From: Sporosarcina sp. ACRSM | Lineage (GTDB): Bacteria; Bacillota; Bacilli; Bacillales_A; Planococcaceae | DNA length: 64,000 bases | Direction: 5' to 3' | NCBI RefSeq assembly: GCF_022346545.1 | Contig: NZ_JAKRNU010000002.1 | Location: 124,001-188,000 of the forward strand | Shown here: piece by piece, positions 27,714-36,740 of the stretch | How positions within the stretch are numbered: the stretch's first letter is position 1 | Layout: the number at the start of each line of letters is the position of its first letter | The notes under the pieces: model-generated | Database searches by the model: none | Told to the model about the DNA's origin: nothing | Seen by the model: the letters and a program-made list of their open reading frames with translations, nothing else | Position numbers and translations under genes: made by a program

Positions 27714-28461
27714 GTTGCCAGATTTCTGGCGTTTCGAGCAATTCATTCACCCGCTCGGCAAGCACTTCTTCCACTGCCTCATGATAACCGAGACTATTGC
27801 AAAGGATAAGCTGTTGGTCAGCGGAAAACTGTTGCGCCACTTTCTTCTCAATGCTTTTCATCAAAATTCCTGTAAATAGTAAATAAGGAATGATAAATAC
27901 TTGCCGATGGTGAGCTTCTTTCAATTGGCGTAAGGCATCTTCGAATGAGGGCTTTGCTCCGTAAAGAAAGCTGACATCGACGTCTGAAAATGAGTACTTC
28001 TCTTTCAATAACCGTGCGATCTCCGTCAAGTCCCTTTTTACAGCCGGGTCACTGCTCCCCCTCCCTATCAGCAATACATGCGCATCTTCTGCAATCGGTA
28101 CTTGCTGTTCTACGATCCGATCATAAAGACTATCCACGATTTTCGAATGAATCCCAAGTGGTTTTCCATATGTAAATGTGACATCCGGGTACATGATTTT
28201 TCCCACTTCAATTTCAAATGGAATGTCTTCATTTGCATGGTTCGCTGTCAATAATAGGATGGGGATAACCGCAATGCTCGTAGCCCCGCGTTCCACGCAC
28301 TTCGCAATTCCTTCTTCAATATTCGGCTTCGCCAATTCCAGGAAGCAGATTTCTTGAATCGGTGCATCAATGCGTGATTTACACCTTTCGATGAATTGTA
28401 TCGCTTCATCGACGCCTGCTTTCAAGCGGCTACCGTGACCAACATATAATACGGCTTGCAT
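27706..28461 (-). CDS. sirB: Sirohydrochlorin ferrochelatase
   Basis: 251 residues. CbiX/SirB family: inserts iron into sirohydrochlorin to make siroheme. Two tandem CbiX-like halves: LYVGHGSRLKAGVDEAIQFIE with catalytic His at the start, and VLLIGRGSSDPAVKRDLTEIARLL with the second-half signature where the His is replaced, as usual for one active site per pair. AIPYLL/ VIPILL strands are conserved. GGGGGAAGG lies before the ATG. The last residues and stop codon are supplied by the end of repeat copy B (see findings). Confidence 0.85.
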   Translation of the reverse strand: MQAVLYVGHGSRLKAGVDEAIQFIERCKSRIDAPIQEICFLELAKPNIEEGIAKCVERGATSIAVIPILLLTANHANEDIPFEIEVGKIMYPDVTFTYGKPLGIHSKIVDSLYDRIVEQQVPIAEDAHVLLIGRGSSDPAVKRDLTEIARLLKEKYSFSDVDVSFLYGAKPSFEDALRQLKEAHHRQVFIIPYLLFTGILMKSIEKKVAQQFSADQQLILCNSLGYHEAVEEVLAERVNELLETPEIWQLT

Positions 28462-28489
28462 GCTGTCCTTCCCCCTTTGTATTGAACAA

Positions 28490-29269
28490 TTAGAATGTAG
28501 CTTCTTTCATAAGTGTTTCACTCATCATTTTTTGTTCAAACCATTGAATCTTATCCCGTAATTTCACGACTTCCCCCACGATGATCATACTTGGATTTTG
28601 GATATCGGATGCCTTTGCGATTTCAACGATTGTCGAGAGTGTGCCCGTTATCGTATGCTGTGCTTCCGTCGTTCCCCAATGGACGAGCGCAACCGGGGTA
28701 TTTGCCGATCGGCCATGTTTGGTCAGTTGTTCACAAATATAAGGGAGATTGCCGACCCCCATATAAATCGCTAGCGTATCGATTCCTTTCGCGAGGCTTT
28801 CCCAATGGATCGCATCATCTTTTCCGGCACGCATATGACCTGTCACGATTGCGAAGCTCGAACCCAATTCACGATGTGTCACCGGGATGCCGGCATATGC
28901 CGGAGCAGCAATTCCGGAAGTGATGCCAGGAACGACTTCATATGGAATTTTATGATTGGCCAGCACTTCCGCCTCTTCCGCCCCTCTTCCAAAGACGAAA
29001 GGATCCCCCCCTTTCAATCGTGTAACCACTTTGCCTTGTTTTGCATATTTCACTAAAAAGTGATTGATCGTGTCTTGAATCATGGCATGGTAGTTTGGTA
29101 GTTTCCCGCAATAGATCAAGTCCGCCCCGGGTTTTGCATACGTTAACAGCTCTTTATTGATCAAGCGATCGTATAGGATGACATCCGCTTCTTGAATGCA
29201 TTTCAGACCTTTAACGGTGATCAAATCAACATCGCCGGGTCCAGCGCCAACCAAATATACTTTCCCCAT
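28490..29269 (-). CDS. sumT: Uroporphyrinogen-III C-methyltransferase
   Basis: 259 residues from the ATG at 29269 (GAGAGGAGAG upstream; the GTG at 29287 overlaps it). SAM-dependent methylase adding two methyl groups to uroporphyrinogen III to give precorrin-2, entry to siroheme. Family motifs: VYLVGAGPGDVDLITVKG (1-18), LKGGDPFVFGRGAEE, YEVVPGITSGIAAPAYAGIPVTHR. Only the methylase domain is present; SirC and SirB supply the later steps. In the operon between sat and sirB. Confidence 0.92.
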   Translation of the reverse strand: MGKVYLVGAGPGDVDLITVKGLKCIQEADVILYDRLINKELLTYAKPGADLIYCGKLPNYHAMIQDTINHFLVKYAKQGKVVTRLKGGDPFVFGRGAEEAEVLANHKIPYEVVPGITSGIAAPAYAGIPVTHRELGSSFAIVTGHMRAGKDDAIHWESLAKGIDTLAIYMGVGNLPYICEQLTKHGRSANTPVALVHWGTTEAQHTITGTLSTIVEIAKASDIQNPSMIIVGEVVKLRDKIQWFEQKMMSETLMKEATF

Positions 29270-29301
29270 CTTCTTCTCTCCTCTCACCGTTCGCCAACCT
29301 T

Positions 29302-30450
29302 TTACGAATGGATCAGTTCTTTTTTCAAACCTTCTATCAATACTTGAATCACTTCCGGACGGCTGAAAGTTGCAGGAGGGTGTTCCCCATTGCGAAGCAT
29401 TTCACGCACCTTCGTTCCGGATAAGATGACATGTTCTGCCGCATCATGCGGACATGTCTTTGGCGTTGCCATACTTTGGCACGCATTGCAATAAAAACTA
29501 TGTTCAAAGAATAGCAACGTAATCCCCAGCTCCTCCGTCGTAAACTTGCTGAAGATTTTCTGCGCATCGTATGTGCCGTAATAATTACCTACACCGGCGT
29601 GGTCCCGACCAACGATGAAGTGAGTGCATCCGAAATTTTTGCGCACCATCGCGTGGAAAACCGCTTCCCGAGGTCCCGCATAGCGCATCGCCGCTGTAAA
29701 GACTCCTAAGAACACATGGTCTTTGGCATAATAATTTTCAAGTAACACCTCGTAGCTTTCAAGGCGCACATCCGCTGGAATATCGTCCGATTTTGTTTCA
29801 CCTACAAGTGGATTCAAAAACAACCCATCAACGATTTCCAATGCTGATTTCTGAATGTATTCATGTGCCCGATGGACCGGATTTCTCGTTTGGAAACCGA
29901 CAACCGTTTTCCAACCTAATGCTTCAAAGTTTTTCCGTGTTTCTTGCGGATCATAGAGATATTTCGAGAACTCATCGAGTGGTCGACGTTTAATGAGCGT
30001 GATCGGTCCACCCAAGTACACAGCTGGGCGTTCAAATAACTTTTTGACACCCGGATGCGCAAGATCGGTCGTTTGATAGACATGTTGTGCTTCTTTCTCC
30101 TTATCCGGCTTGTAAATATCGGAAACTTCGAGGATCCCATAGGCCTCGCCATCACGAACCAATTTGACAAGGCTACCGATTGAAATCTGCTGTGCATTTT
30201 CCTCTGTTGTCGGCAATGTGATCGGAATAGTCCACGGTTCACCCGTCGATAATCTCATTGTCTCTACTACTGCGTTATAATCTTTTTCTGTTAGAAAACC
30301 GCTGATTGGGCTATACGCTCCCGTACCGATCAAATCCAGATCGCTGCTCGCGATTTCATCCAGTTCAACCGTTACAGTCAAGCTATTACTATCGAAATCC
30401 GGATTCCATCGATTGATTAACGTCCCGCCGTGTGGTGTGCTTAAACTCAT
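29302..30450 (-). CDS. sat: Sulfate adenylyltransferase (ATP sulfurylase)
   Basis: 382 residues from the ATG at 30450 (GGAGGAATT upstream). Makes adenosine-5'-phosphosulfate (APS) from sulfate and ATP. Nucleotide-binding [15 protein letters not shown] (HxxH) and [12 protein letters not shown] are present, and [15 protein letters not shown] near the C-terminus looks like a zinc-binding site found in many bacterial Sat proteins. No APS kinase domain is fused; CysC is encoded separately upstream. Follows cysH by 37 nt. Confidence 0.92.
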   Translation of the reverse strand: MSLSTPHGGTLINRWNPDFDSNSLTVTVELDEIASSDLDLIGTGAYSPISGFLTEKDYNAVVETMRLSTGEPWTIPITLPTTEENAQQISIGSLVKLVRDGEAYGILEVSDIYKPDKEKEAQHVYQTTDLAHPGVKKLFERPAVYLGGPITLIKRRPLDEFSKYLYDPQETRKNFEALGWKTVVGFQTRNPVHRAHEYIQKSALEIVDGLFLNPLVGETKSDDIPADVRLESYEVLLENYYAKDHVFLGVFTAAMRYAGPREAVFHAMVRKNFGCTHFIVGRDHAGVGNYYGTYDAQKIFSKFTTEELGITLLFFEHSFYCNACQSMATPKTCPHDAAEHVILSGTKVREMLRNGEHPPATFSRPEVIQVLIEGLKKELIHS

Positions 30451-30487
30451 GTCAATTCCTCCATTTTTATAGAAACTAAAACTTTCT

Positions 30488-31207
30488 TTATTCGTTACCT
30501 GCGGCTGGCTGATGCAGACCGCATTCCGTTTTTGTCTGATTGGCCCAACGCCCTTCACGCGACCCTGTTGTGGTATCTCCAGGCAATGTACATGGTGCGC
30601 AACCTATGCTTGGAAACCCTTGATCATGTAACGGGTTATAAGGCAATTGGTGTTCCTTTACGTAATCCCAAATATCTGTCCACGTCCAATGGATAAGTGG
30701 ACAAATTTTCACCGATTGGAACGTCTCATCTTTGTTGATGAAGTCCGTCTTGCTTCTCGATGCTGATTGTTCACGACGCAGGCCGGACAACCAGGCTGTT
30801 GCGCTACTCAACGTCTCCCGAAGGGGAATCACTTTCCGCATGTAACAACAGCGATCCGGCTGCCTTTCCCACATGTTGTCTCCGTATTTTTCGGCTTGTT
30901 GTGCAACGGTCAGTTCCGGCTTTTTCATTTCGATGACCAATTGAGGATAACGTTTTTGCACTTCGTCAATTAGCGCATACGTTTCTTTGAAATGAAGACC
31001 CGTATCCAGAAAGACGACATGAGCAGTCGGTTTTATCTGCGAAATGAGGTCGATCATCACAATCCCTTCAACACCAAAGCTACACGCATACACTAATTTC
31101 TCGTCGTACTCGTCATATGCCCAGCGCAGGACATCCAGTGCCCCTTTGGACGGATCATCCGCAATAAAATCCCGTTCCTGATCCGTCCAGGTATCATAAG
31201 TTAACAT
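30488..31207 (-). CDS. cysH: APS/PAPS reductase, Fe-S type
   Basis: 239 residues from the ATG at 31207 (AAAGGAGCG upstream). Reduces activated sulfate to sulfite using thioredoxin. The PP-loop-like [16 protein letters not shown] is present. Two Cys pairs, RCCYMRK and GCAPCT, are the ligands of the [4Fe-4S] cluster of the plant/Bacillus-type APS reductase. The conserved C-terminal catalytic Cys lies in KTECGLH. Since CysC is also encoded nearby, the enzyme may take APS, PAPS or both, as reported for B. subtilis CysH. First gene of the operon, behind a leader with a terminator. Confidence 0.92.
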   Translation of the reverse strand: MLTYDTWTDQERDFIADDPSKGALDVLRWAYDEYDEKLVYACSFGVEGIVMIDLISQIKPTAHVVFLDTGLHFKETYALIDEVQKRYPQLVIEMKKPELTVAQQAEKYGDNMWERQPDRCCYMRKVIPLRETLSSATAWLSGLRREQSASRSKTDFINKDETFQSVKICPLIHWTWTDIWDYVKEHQLPYNPLHDQGFPSIGCAPCTLPGDTTTGSREGRWANQTKTECGLHQPAAGNE

Positions 31208-31324
31208 CGCGATATTCGCTCCTTTCATCATTTGATAACTTAGAAATCCCTTTCTTTAAATGCTAGATAATTCCCCTAATTCCCTCTTGTCATTTTTAAA
31301 AGAATAAACAAACTTTTAATATTT

Positions 31325-31445
31325 TAAAAAAGGCGACTTTAACCGAACAGTGATTAAAGTCGCCTCTAGTTTTTCTAGTCAGCGAATGGTTAGTTGCTAT
31401 ATTCTGATAAGGAAAGGCTTCCGGTTATCCGGTCAGCCAGTTGTT
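31325..31445 (-). ncRNA. cysH-operon 5' leader with intrinsic terminator (candidate attenuator)
   Basis: On the minus strand, the transcript from the promoter at 31453-31481 carries a structured leader: the hairpin GGCT-GA-CCGG-ATAA-CCGG-A-AGCC, then CTAG-AAAAA-CTAG, then the terminator stem GGCGACTTTAA / TTAAAGTCGCC and TTTTTT (31325-31364). The terminator lies ~120 nt before cysH, so elongation must be regulated. I find no S-box, T-box or other consensus I know. The ligand or regulator is unknown. Confidence 0.6.
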
Positions 31446-31452
31446 ATTGATT

Positions 31453-31481
31453 ATAATATCTAGATAATTCCTATATGTCAA
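31453..31481 (-). promoter_or_regulatory. Promoter of the cysH operon
   Basis: TTGACA (31476-31481), exactly 17-nt spacer, TATTAT (31453-31458) on the minus strand. This is one of the best sigma-A matches in the window and puts the transcript start near 31446. Confidence 0.75.
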
Positions 31482-31534
31482 GTAGGTTTTAAACTAGTTT
31501 ATTACACATTAGAGAAAATGTTTCCTAGGAATCT

Positions 31535-32134
31535 TCAAATATACCCATTATCACTTAAATAATCCAGAATCAGATTGACAGCTCCCTTAACGTCTAGCTG
31601 ATCTGTATCAATGACGATCTCCGGGTTTTCCGGCTCTTCATAAGGGGCATCAATTCCTGTAAATCCTTTGATTTCGCCTGATCGCGCTTTTTTATAAAGA
31701 CCTTTCGGATCGCGTTCTTCACAAGATTCCAAACTAGCCTTGACATACACTTCGATGAACTCACCGGGTTCCAGTAACTCCCTTACTTGCCCACGATCTT
31801 CCCGATAAGGAGAAATAAACGCTGTTAACGTCAGTAAACCCGCGTCAATCATCAACTTAGATACTTCACCAATTCTTCGGATATTTTCAGTTCGATCCTC
31901 TGGACTGAAACCCAAATTCTTGTTTAAGCCGAATCGAACGTTGTCTCCATCCAACCGGTACGTGTGGATCGATTTTTGGTGAAGTACGGTTTCCAATGCA
32001 ACCGATATTGTTGATTTCCCCGATGCAGATAAGCCCGTAAACCATAGAACAGCGCTTTTATGCCCTTTCGCCCGTTGTCTTTCCGCCTTTGTCACTTCTG
32101 ATTCATGCCATACGATATTTGTTGATGCTGTCAT
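31535..32134 (-). CDS. cysC: Adenylylsulfate (APS) kinase
   Basis: 199 residues. Phosphorylates APS to PAPS. Walker [31 protein letters not shown] with the APS-binding residues, and [26 protein letters not shown] are family signatures. GGAGGAG lies ahead of the ATG. Follows the SLC13 permease by 12 nt, so the two form an operon just upstream of the cysH promoter; no clear terminator separates them from the cysH promoter. Confidence 0.92.
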   Translation of the reverse strand: MTASTNIVWHESEVTKAERQRAKGHKSAVLWFTGLSASGKSTISVALETVLHQKSIHTYRLDGDNVRFGLNKNLGFSPEDRTENIRRIGEVSKLMIDAGLLTLTAFISPYREDRGQVRELLEPGEFIEVYVKASLESCEERDPKGLYKKARSGEIKGFTGIDAPYEEPENPEIVIDTDQLDVKGAVNLILDYLSDNGYI

Positions 32135-32146
32135 TGTGATCTCCTC

Positions 32147-33928
32147 CTAAAACCAAATAGTATAAATAACGGTGATTGCCGTCACCATTACTAACAAACT
32201 TAAAGGTGTTCCAATTCGTACATAATCGAAAAATGTATAGCCTCCGGGTCCATAAACGATCAAATTCGTTTGGTAACCGATCGGGGTCAAAAAACTTGCG
32301 GATGCGGCAATCGTTACGAGAATCGCAAATCCCATCGGGTCCACATGCAATGTATTGGCCAACTCCAAACCGATGGGTAGCATAAGAACCGCAGCTGCAC
32401 TATTCGTGATAAATTCGGTAAAAAGATTGGTCAACGTATAGAATATGATGATAATCCCGATGATGCCAAACGGTTCTCCGACTGTAATCAGCCCGCTTGC
32501 GAGCATATCTGCAAGCCCCGTTTTTGTCATCGCCACCCCAATTCCAAGTGAACTAGCAATTATGAGCAACACGTCAAATTGCATATTTTTCATAATTTCT
32601 TCTGCGTTGACGATTTTGGCAATGATGAGCAAAATAACAGCCAGTGCCATCGCCTCTAGCATCGAAAACAAGCCGAAAGATACAAACAAAATCATAAACA
32701 CTAACAAAGCGATAGAAAACCAAGATTTCCACGAAAACCGATTCAGCACATCCGGTGTTTCCAACCTAGAAACAACATAAAAATCATTCGAACGCTCATA
32801 CTTCTCTACAAAATCTGCACCTGCCAGCAATAGCAGTGTATCACCAGGCTTTACTAGTATATCGCTCACTTTACTTTGGATTCGTTCGTTATTGCGATGC
32901 AGGGCAATTACGCCTGCATCGAAGCGTGCCCGAAACTGGGATTGTTTGATGGACTTGGACAGCAAACCGGAACGGTGGGACACAACCGCTTCAACTAGAT
33001 GTGTTGACCCATTTTTCAAATCATCCAATTCAAGATCAGTCCCGGTCCTAAGGGTCAATCCATTCATCTTCTGCAATTCCGCCATCGTCGAAATTTTCCC
33101 TGCAAAAATGAGCCGATCCCCTGCTTGAATGATTGTCGAATTCCGTACAGGTGAAACGCGTCCGCTTTCCCGGATGATTTCGATTAAATACAAACCTTCC
33201 AAATTACTTAGTCCTGCGGTCGCTACGCTTTGGTCAACAAAAGGATAATTCGTTCCGACATTCATTTCCGCAATATACTCTTTCGCACCCTCTTTCACTT
33301 GCTGACTAAACCCTTTATGGTCTGGTAACAGCCGTTTCCCGATCGTGAACAGAAAGAACAGACCGAGCACTGTAACTGGAATACCGACAGCTGACAGTGT
33401 AAATAGCGAAAAACCATCCAATCCATAGTCCAATAGCATCCCATGCACAACGATATTCGTCGAAGTCCCCATCAATGTAATCGTTCCACCTAAAATGGTT
33501 GCATAGGACAAGGGAATCAAAAACTTGGAAGGAGCGATTCCCCGCTCTTCACACCAGTTTTTGATCGTCGGTGTGAAAGTAACAACAATCGGTGTATTAT
33601 TCAGGAATGCAGATAGCATGGAAATGGGTACAAAAAATCGTACCATAGCCCCTGTTTCAGTCTGACTTTTCCTTAACCATTTTTCTACGATATAATCCGT
33701 CATTCCGCTTTTTTGAACAGCACCTGCAACGATGAACAGCAAGGCGACGGTCATCATCCCTTCGTTTGAAAAACCGCTCAGCGCTTCCCGTGGCGTCAAT
33801 ATTCCGGCTAGTAATAAAATCACCAGCACAGAAAATATGATCATTCCCGGCCGCGCGATTTCAACGATTAAACAAACAAGCATCGAAACGATTAAAATAA
33901 GCACGAGCATCATATCCATATTCATCAT
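32147..33928 (-). CDS. SLC13/DASS-type permease with RCK-C domains, probable sulfate transporter
   Basis: About 593 residues. Two hydrophobic blocks, each ~5-6 helices (ArsB/DASS fold; SNEGMMTVALLFIVAGAVQKSG, LNNTPIVVTFTPTI, GTSTNIVVHG in the first half; TNSAAAVLMLPIG and GYQTNLIVYGPGGY in the second) flank a cytoplasmic region with two TrkA-C/RCK-C domains (~220-370). This architecture is common in bacterial sulfate permeases; being cotranscribed with cysC supports sulfate as substrate (inference). Start unclear: ATG at 33928, or GTG at 33937 with GGAGAG upstream; the ATG at 33985 lies in the terminator hairpin of the leader and is unlikely. Confidence 0.75.
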   Translation of the reverse strand: MMNMDMMLVLILIVSMLVCLIVEIARPGMIIFSVLVILLLAGILTPREALSGFSNEGMMTVALLFIVAGAVQKSGMTDYIVEKWLRKSQTETGAMVRFFVPISMLSAFLNNTPIVVTFTPTIKNWCEERGIAPSKFLIPLSYATILGGTITLMGTSTNIVVHGMLLDYGLDGFSLFTLSAVGIPVTVLGLFFLFTIGKRLLPDHKGFSQQVKEGAKEYIAEMNVGTNYPFVDQSVATAGLSNLEGLYLIEIIRESGRVSPVRNSTIIQAGDRLIFAGKISTMAELQKMNGLTLRTGTDLELDDLKNGSTHLVEAVVSHRSGLLSKSIKQSQFRARFDAGVIALHRNNERIQSKVSDILVKPGDTLLLLAGADFVEKYERSNDFYVVSRLETPDVLNRFSWKSWFSIALLVFMILFVSFGLFSMLEAMALAVILLIIAKIVNAEEIMKNMQFDVLLIIASSLGIGVAMTKTGLADMLASGLITVGEPFGIIGIIIIFYTLTNLFTEFITNSAAAVLMLPIGLELANTLHVDPMGFAILVTIAASASFLTPIGYQTNLIVYGPGGYTFFDYVRIGTPLSLLVMVTAITVIYTIWF

Positions 33929-33977
33929 CGAAAGCACAAATCTCTCCAACTCCTTCCCGACAGTTCTTCGATGACAA

Positions 33978-34026
33978 AAAGGCATCTTTCTAGCCGATCC
34001 AATTGATCGGTCAGAAAGATGCCTTT
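33978..34026 (-). terminator. Terminator in the leader of the permease-cysC operon
   Basis: AAAGGCATCTTTCT pairs with AGAAAGATGCCTTT, with an inner CCGATC/GATCGG stem. Only on the minus strand is it followed by a T run (CCTTTTTGTC), so it would stop transcripts about 50 nt before the permease start. Confidence 0.7.
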
Positions 34027-34057
34027 AGTTGTCTAATCGGCAATCACATGTATAAAT

Positions 34058-34283
34058 CAATTTCGCCTCGGCGTAATTGCGTCCAGGTTTTGAATTGCGC
34101 TTGCGCAATTGACTCCTTTCAAAAACTGTGACATCCGCCGGAGGCTCAACTTAATTCAGCCAGGGCTTGAACCCCCACTGAATTAAATGCATTTCTAGCA
34201 TTCATCCCGTCATTTATGAAAATGGGGACTTCTGTAGCTGACGCTTCGCTTTCAGTACAAAAAGATTTGCTGAAGCAAGTTGA
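34058..34283 (+). repeat. Structured intergenic repeat, copy C (core plus module Z)
   Basis: Same plan as copy A: CAATTTCGCC-TC-GGCGTAATTG, CAGGTTTTGAA...TTCAAAAACTG enclosing TTGCGC-TT-GCGCAA, the ACATCCGCCGGAGGCT linker, then CAACTTAATTCAG...CTGAAGCAAGTTG. The small hairpins have changed pairs: CATTT/AAATG replaces CACTT/AAGTG and AATGC/GCATT replaces AATGCC/GGCATT. The right half carries an extra ~38-nt insertion (module Z, 34230-34268). Located between the heme O synthase terminator and the permease-cysC leader. Confidence 0.8.
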
Positions 34284-34384
34284 ATGATTCAGTCGAGAAT
34301 CATATTACCGTAACCAAAATTCAAAGTCAATGACTTTTCAGTATATTTTTAAATTCATATAGGTTTACTATGAATACAGTGCTA

Positions 34385-34414
34385 AAAAATCCCTCGAGGT
34401 AGATGCTCAAGGGA
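34385..34414 (-). terminator. Terminator after ctaB
   Basis: On the minus strand AATCCCTTGAGC / CTCGAGGGATT followed by TTTTT. Confidence 0.8.
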
Positions 34415-34438
34415 TTCGTCAGTTGATAAACAGTGGCG

Positions 34439-35380
34439 TCAATTGAACACGGGGAATGTCACAATAATAGCCACTAAAAATATGATCGCTAAATAATTCA
34501 CTGAAAATAGGAACATCGTTTGCGCCCATTTCTTATCATCTTTTGTAAAAAAACCAGTGATGGTCGCAACTAACCACACTACATTCAACACGCTCGCCAC
34601 AACCATGAAAGTTGTCCCAAGCGAACTTAATAAAAACGGCAATGGCATTAAACAGGCAACGTAAATGACCGTTTGCCGTTTTGTCATAGGGATGCCACGA
34701 ACAACCGGTAACATCGCAACTTTTGCAGCCTTGTACTCATCGAATTTCTTTATGGCGATCGCAAAAGTATGAGGCATTTGCCAGATGAATAGCAACAGTG
34801 CAAATACAATTGGAACAATATGATAACCCGGTGCAATAGCCGCCCAACCAATCAAAGGCGTCACAGCACCGGAAACACTACCGATTGCTGTATTTAAGGT
34901 GTATTTCCGCTTTGACCACATCGTATATAAAATGACATACGTAAACCACCCGATAAACGCGTAAACTGTCGCTTCAATAGTTGTGAAAAGAAGAAGGACA
35001 AATCCGATTGCCGACAAAACAAGACCTATCGTCAAAACAGCTTTAAGTGGGAAATGTCCTGTGACAGTCGGCCGTTCTTTCGTCCGGTCCATTATTGTGT
35101 CAATGTCGACGTCATACCAGTTGTTGAGGACAAGTGCCCCTCCCATTACAAGTGTACTTCCAATGATTGTCAATAAAAATACAGACCAAGTTTCACTAAA
35201 GGCTGTATTTGTAAAATGTAGCGCCAACCAAAAACCAGTCAAGACGGGTAATACATTTAAAACGAGAACAAGTCCTTTAAATAAAGAAACGATATCCGCT
35301 AAAAGTGTTGACCCAGTTCGCTCATTTGACAAAGCAGCCATTTCGCCATTCCGCATAGAAGGCATTTTCTCTCTAACCAT
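34439..35380 (-). CDS. ctaB: Protoheme IX farnesyltransferase (heme O synthase)
   Basis: 313 residues, ~9 membrane helices, UbiA prenyltransferase family. Converts heme B to heme O for terminal oxidases. The first Asp-rich motif is NNWYDVDIDTIMDRTKERP, and the conserved loop MPHTFAIAIKKFDEYKAAKVAMLPVVRG is CtaB-specific. GAGGAGCG lies eight bases before the ATG. It is a single gene here; no oxidase genes or ctaA are in the window. Could be the ctaB-type or ctaO-type paralogue. Confidence 0.9.
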   Translation of the reverse strand: MVREKMPSMRNGEMAALSNERTGSTLLADIVSLFKGLVLVLNVLPVLTGFWLALHFTNTAFSETWSVFLLTIIGSTLVMGGALVLNNWYDVDIDTIMDRTKERPTVTGHFPLKAVLTIGLVLSAIGFVLLLFTTIEATVYAFIGWFTYVILYTMWSKRKYTLNTAIGSVSGAVTPLIGWAAIAPGYHIVPIVFALLLFIWQMPHTFAIAIKKFDEYKAAKVAMLPVVRGIPMTKRQTVIYVACLMPLPFLLSSLGTTFMVVASVLNVVWLVATITGFFTKDDKKWAQTMFLFSVNYLAIIFLVAIIVTFPVFN

Positions 35381-35714
35381 TTATCAATCGCTCCTCAAAT
35401 AACGTCAGTTACTTGTTATTTCGATCCATATCGCCCCAGATCCATGATCCGCCGGAAGCATCACTTCATCACAGGGGAATTCCTCGACCATGAAGTTCAT
35501 TTCACGATTTTTGTAGAAACTGACCTCTTCCTATCCATTTTACTATTACTTGTCAGGTATGACAAAGGAAAGATTCGTGACAAATTGACGACAGTTACAT
35601 CAGCACAAAAAAACGACCTGAAAACCTATTTTAAAACGTAAAAAATCCAAAATAGGATAATTATACATTCCATGGTACAATCGAAGCATGAACATAATTA
35701 AAGGAGATGGAATT

Positions 35715-36617
35715 GTGCAAGGTTCAAAAGGTATATTATTAGAAAGTGGGACCAATGAACTTGAAATCATTGAATTCGAATTGGGGAATAACAGATTTGG
35801 CATTAATGTCATTAAAGTAAAGGAAATCATCCAGCCGATTCCTGTCACTTCGGTTCCACATGCCCATCCACATGTCGAAGGGATAATTCAATTACGAGGA
35901 GAAGTGCTTCCAGTTGTCAATTTGTATAAAGCTTTGGGATTAACGACTGCTCCGCATGATCCACAAGAAAAATTCATTGTTGCGGAATTCAATAAGCAAA
36001 TGGTCGTATTCCATGTAGGAAATGTCACCCAAATCCACCGTTTTTCTTGGCAACAGATTGAAAAGCCTTCCGATATGTATCAAGGGGGAAGCTCGCAAAT
36101 AATCGGTGTCATCAAATTCAATAACGATATGATTCTACTACTCGATTTTGAGAAAATCATGGTTGACATCAATCCAGAATCCGGTATCCGAATGGACGAG
36201 GTAAAAAAACTGGGTAAACGGGAGCGTTCCGAAAAGAAAATCATTGTGGCAGAAGATTCTCCCTTACTCCGTCAACTTTTAGCGGATACACTTTCCGAAG
36301 CAGGTTATGACAATCTTGAGTTTTTTGAAAACGGACAAGAAGCCTACCAATACTTGGAAAACGAAGTACAAGAAGGAACTATTGAAGACCATGTCCATTT
36401 AGTCATTACAGATATTGAAATGCCACAAATGGACGGGCATCATTTCACGAAAAAAATCAAGACCCATCCCGTTCTGGAAAAATTGCCTGTCGTGATCTTT
36501 TCCAGTCTAATAACGGATGATTTACGCCATAAAGGCAACCAAGTCGGCGCAATCGAACAGATCAGCAAACCCGATATTGCGGAATTGATTTTGAAAATCG
36601 ATACACATATATTATAG
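35715..36617 (+). CDS. cheV: Chemotaxis coupling protein CheV
   Basis: 300 residues from a GTG at 35715, preceded by AAAGGAG; the in-frame ATG at 35688 lies before that site. N-terminal CheW-like domain (~10-150; FELGNNRFGINVIKVKEII and VEGIIQLRGEVLPVVNL) and C-terminal receiver domain (~175-300) with acidic pair in IVAEDSPLLRQLL, phosphoacceptor Asp in LVITDIEMPQMDGHHF and the conserved Lys in QISKPDI. Couples receptors to CheA and aids adaptation. Monocistronic. Confidence 0.92.
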   Translation: MQGSKGILLESGTNELEIIEFELGNNRFGINVIKVKEIIQPIPVTSVPHAHPHVEGIIQLRGEVLPVVNLYKALGLTTAPHDPQEKFIVAEFNKQMVVFHVGNVTQIHRFSWQQIEKPSDMYQGGSSQIIGVIKFNNDMILLLDFEKIMVDINPESGIRMDEVKKLGKRERSEKKIIVAEDSPLLRQLLADTLSEAGYDNLEFFENGQEAYQYLENEVQEGTIEDHVHLVITDIEMPQMDGHHFTKKIKTHPVLEKLPVVIFSSLITDDLRHKGNQVGAIEQISKPDIAELILKIDTHIL

Positions 36618-36668
36618 AAGAAACACTGATTTTTCGAACCTCTTGTACGTAAAGATGGATAAGCATTA

Positions 36669-36706
36669 GAAAAAGTGATTCCCTTTTTCGGAATCACTTT
36701 TTCTTT
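36669..36706 (+). terminator. Terminator after cheV
   Basis: AAAAAGTGATTCC / GGAATCACTTTTT around a 7-nt loop, T-rich tail. Confidence 0.8.
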
Positions 36707-36740
36707 TTATCTATTTAGATGCAAAATCTTCTTGGACATT

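Noticed and set aside
27533..27784. Plus-strand open frame of 83 codons across repeat copy B
   Set aside because: It lies in palindromic repeat sequence, has no ribosome site, and overlaps the sirB end in antisense; coding is unlikely.
31325..31445. S-box (SAM-I) or T-box riboswitch before cysH
   Set aside because: The conserved blocks of the S-box and the T-box GGTGGNACCGCG sequence are absent; only a leader hairpin and a terminator are visible.
34983..35402. 139-codon open frame antisense to ctaB
   Set aside because: Overlaps a certain gene in antisense; composition is that of a shadow frame.
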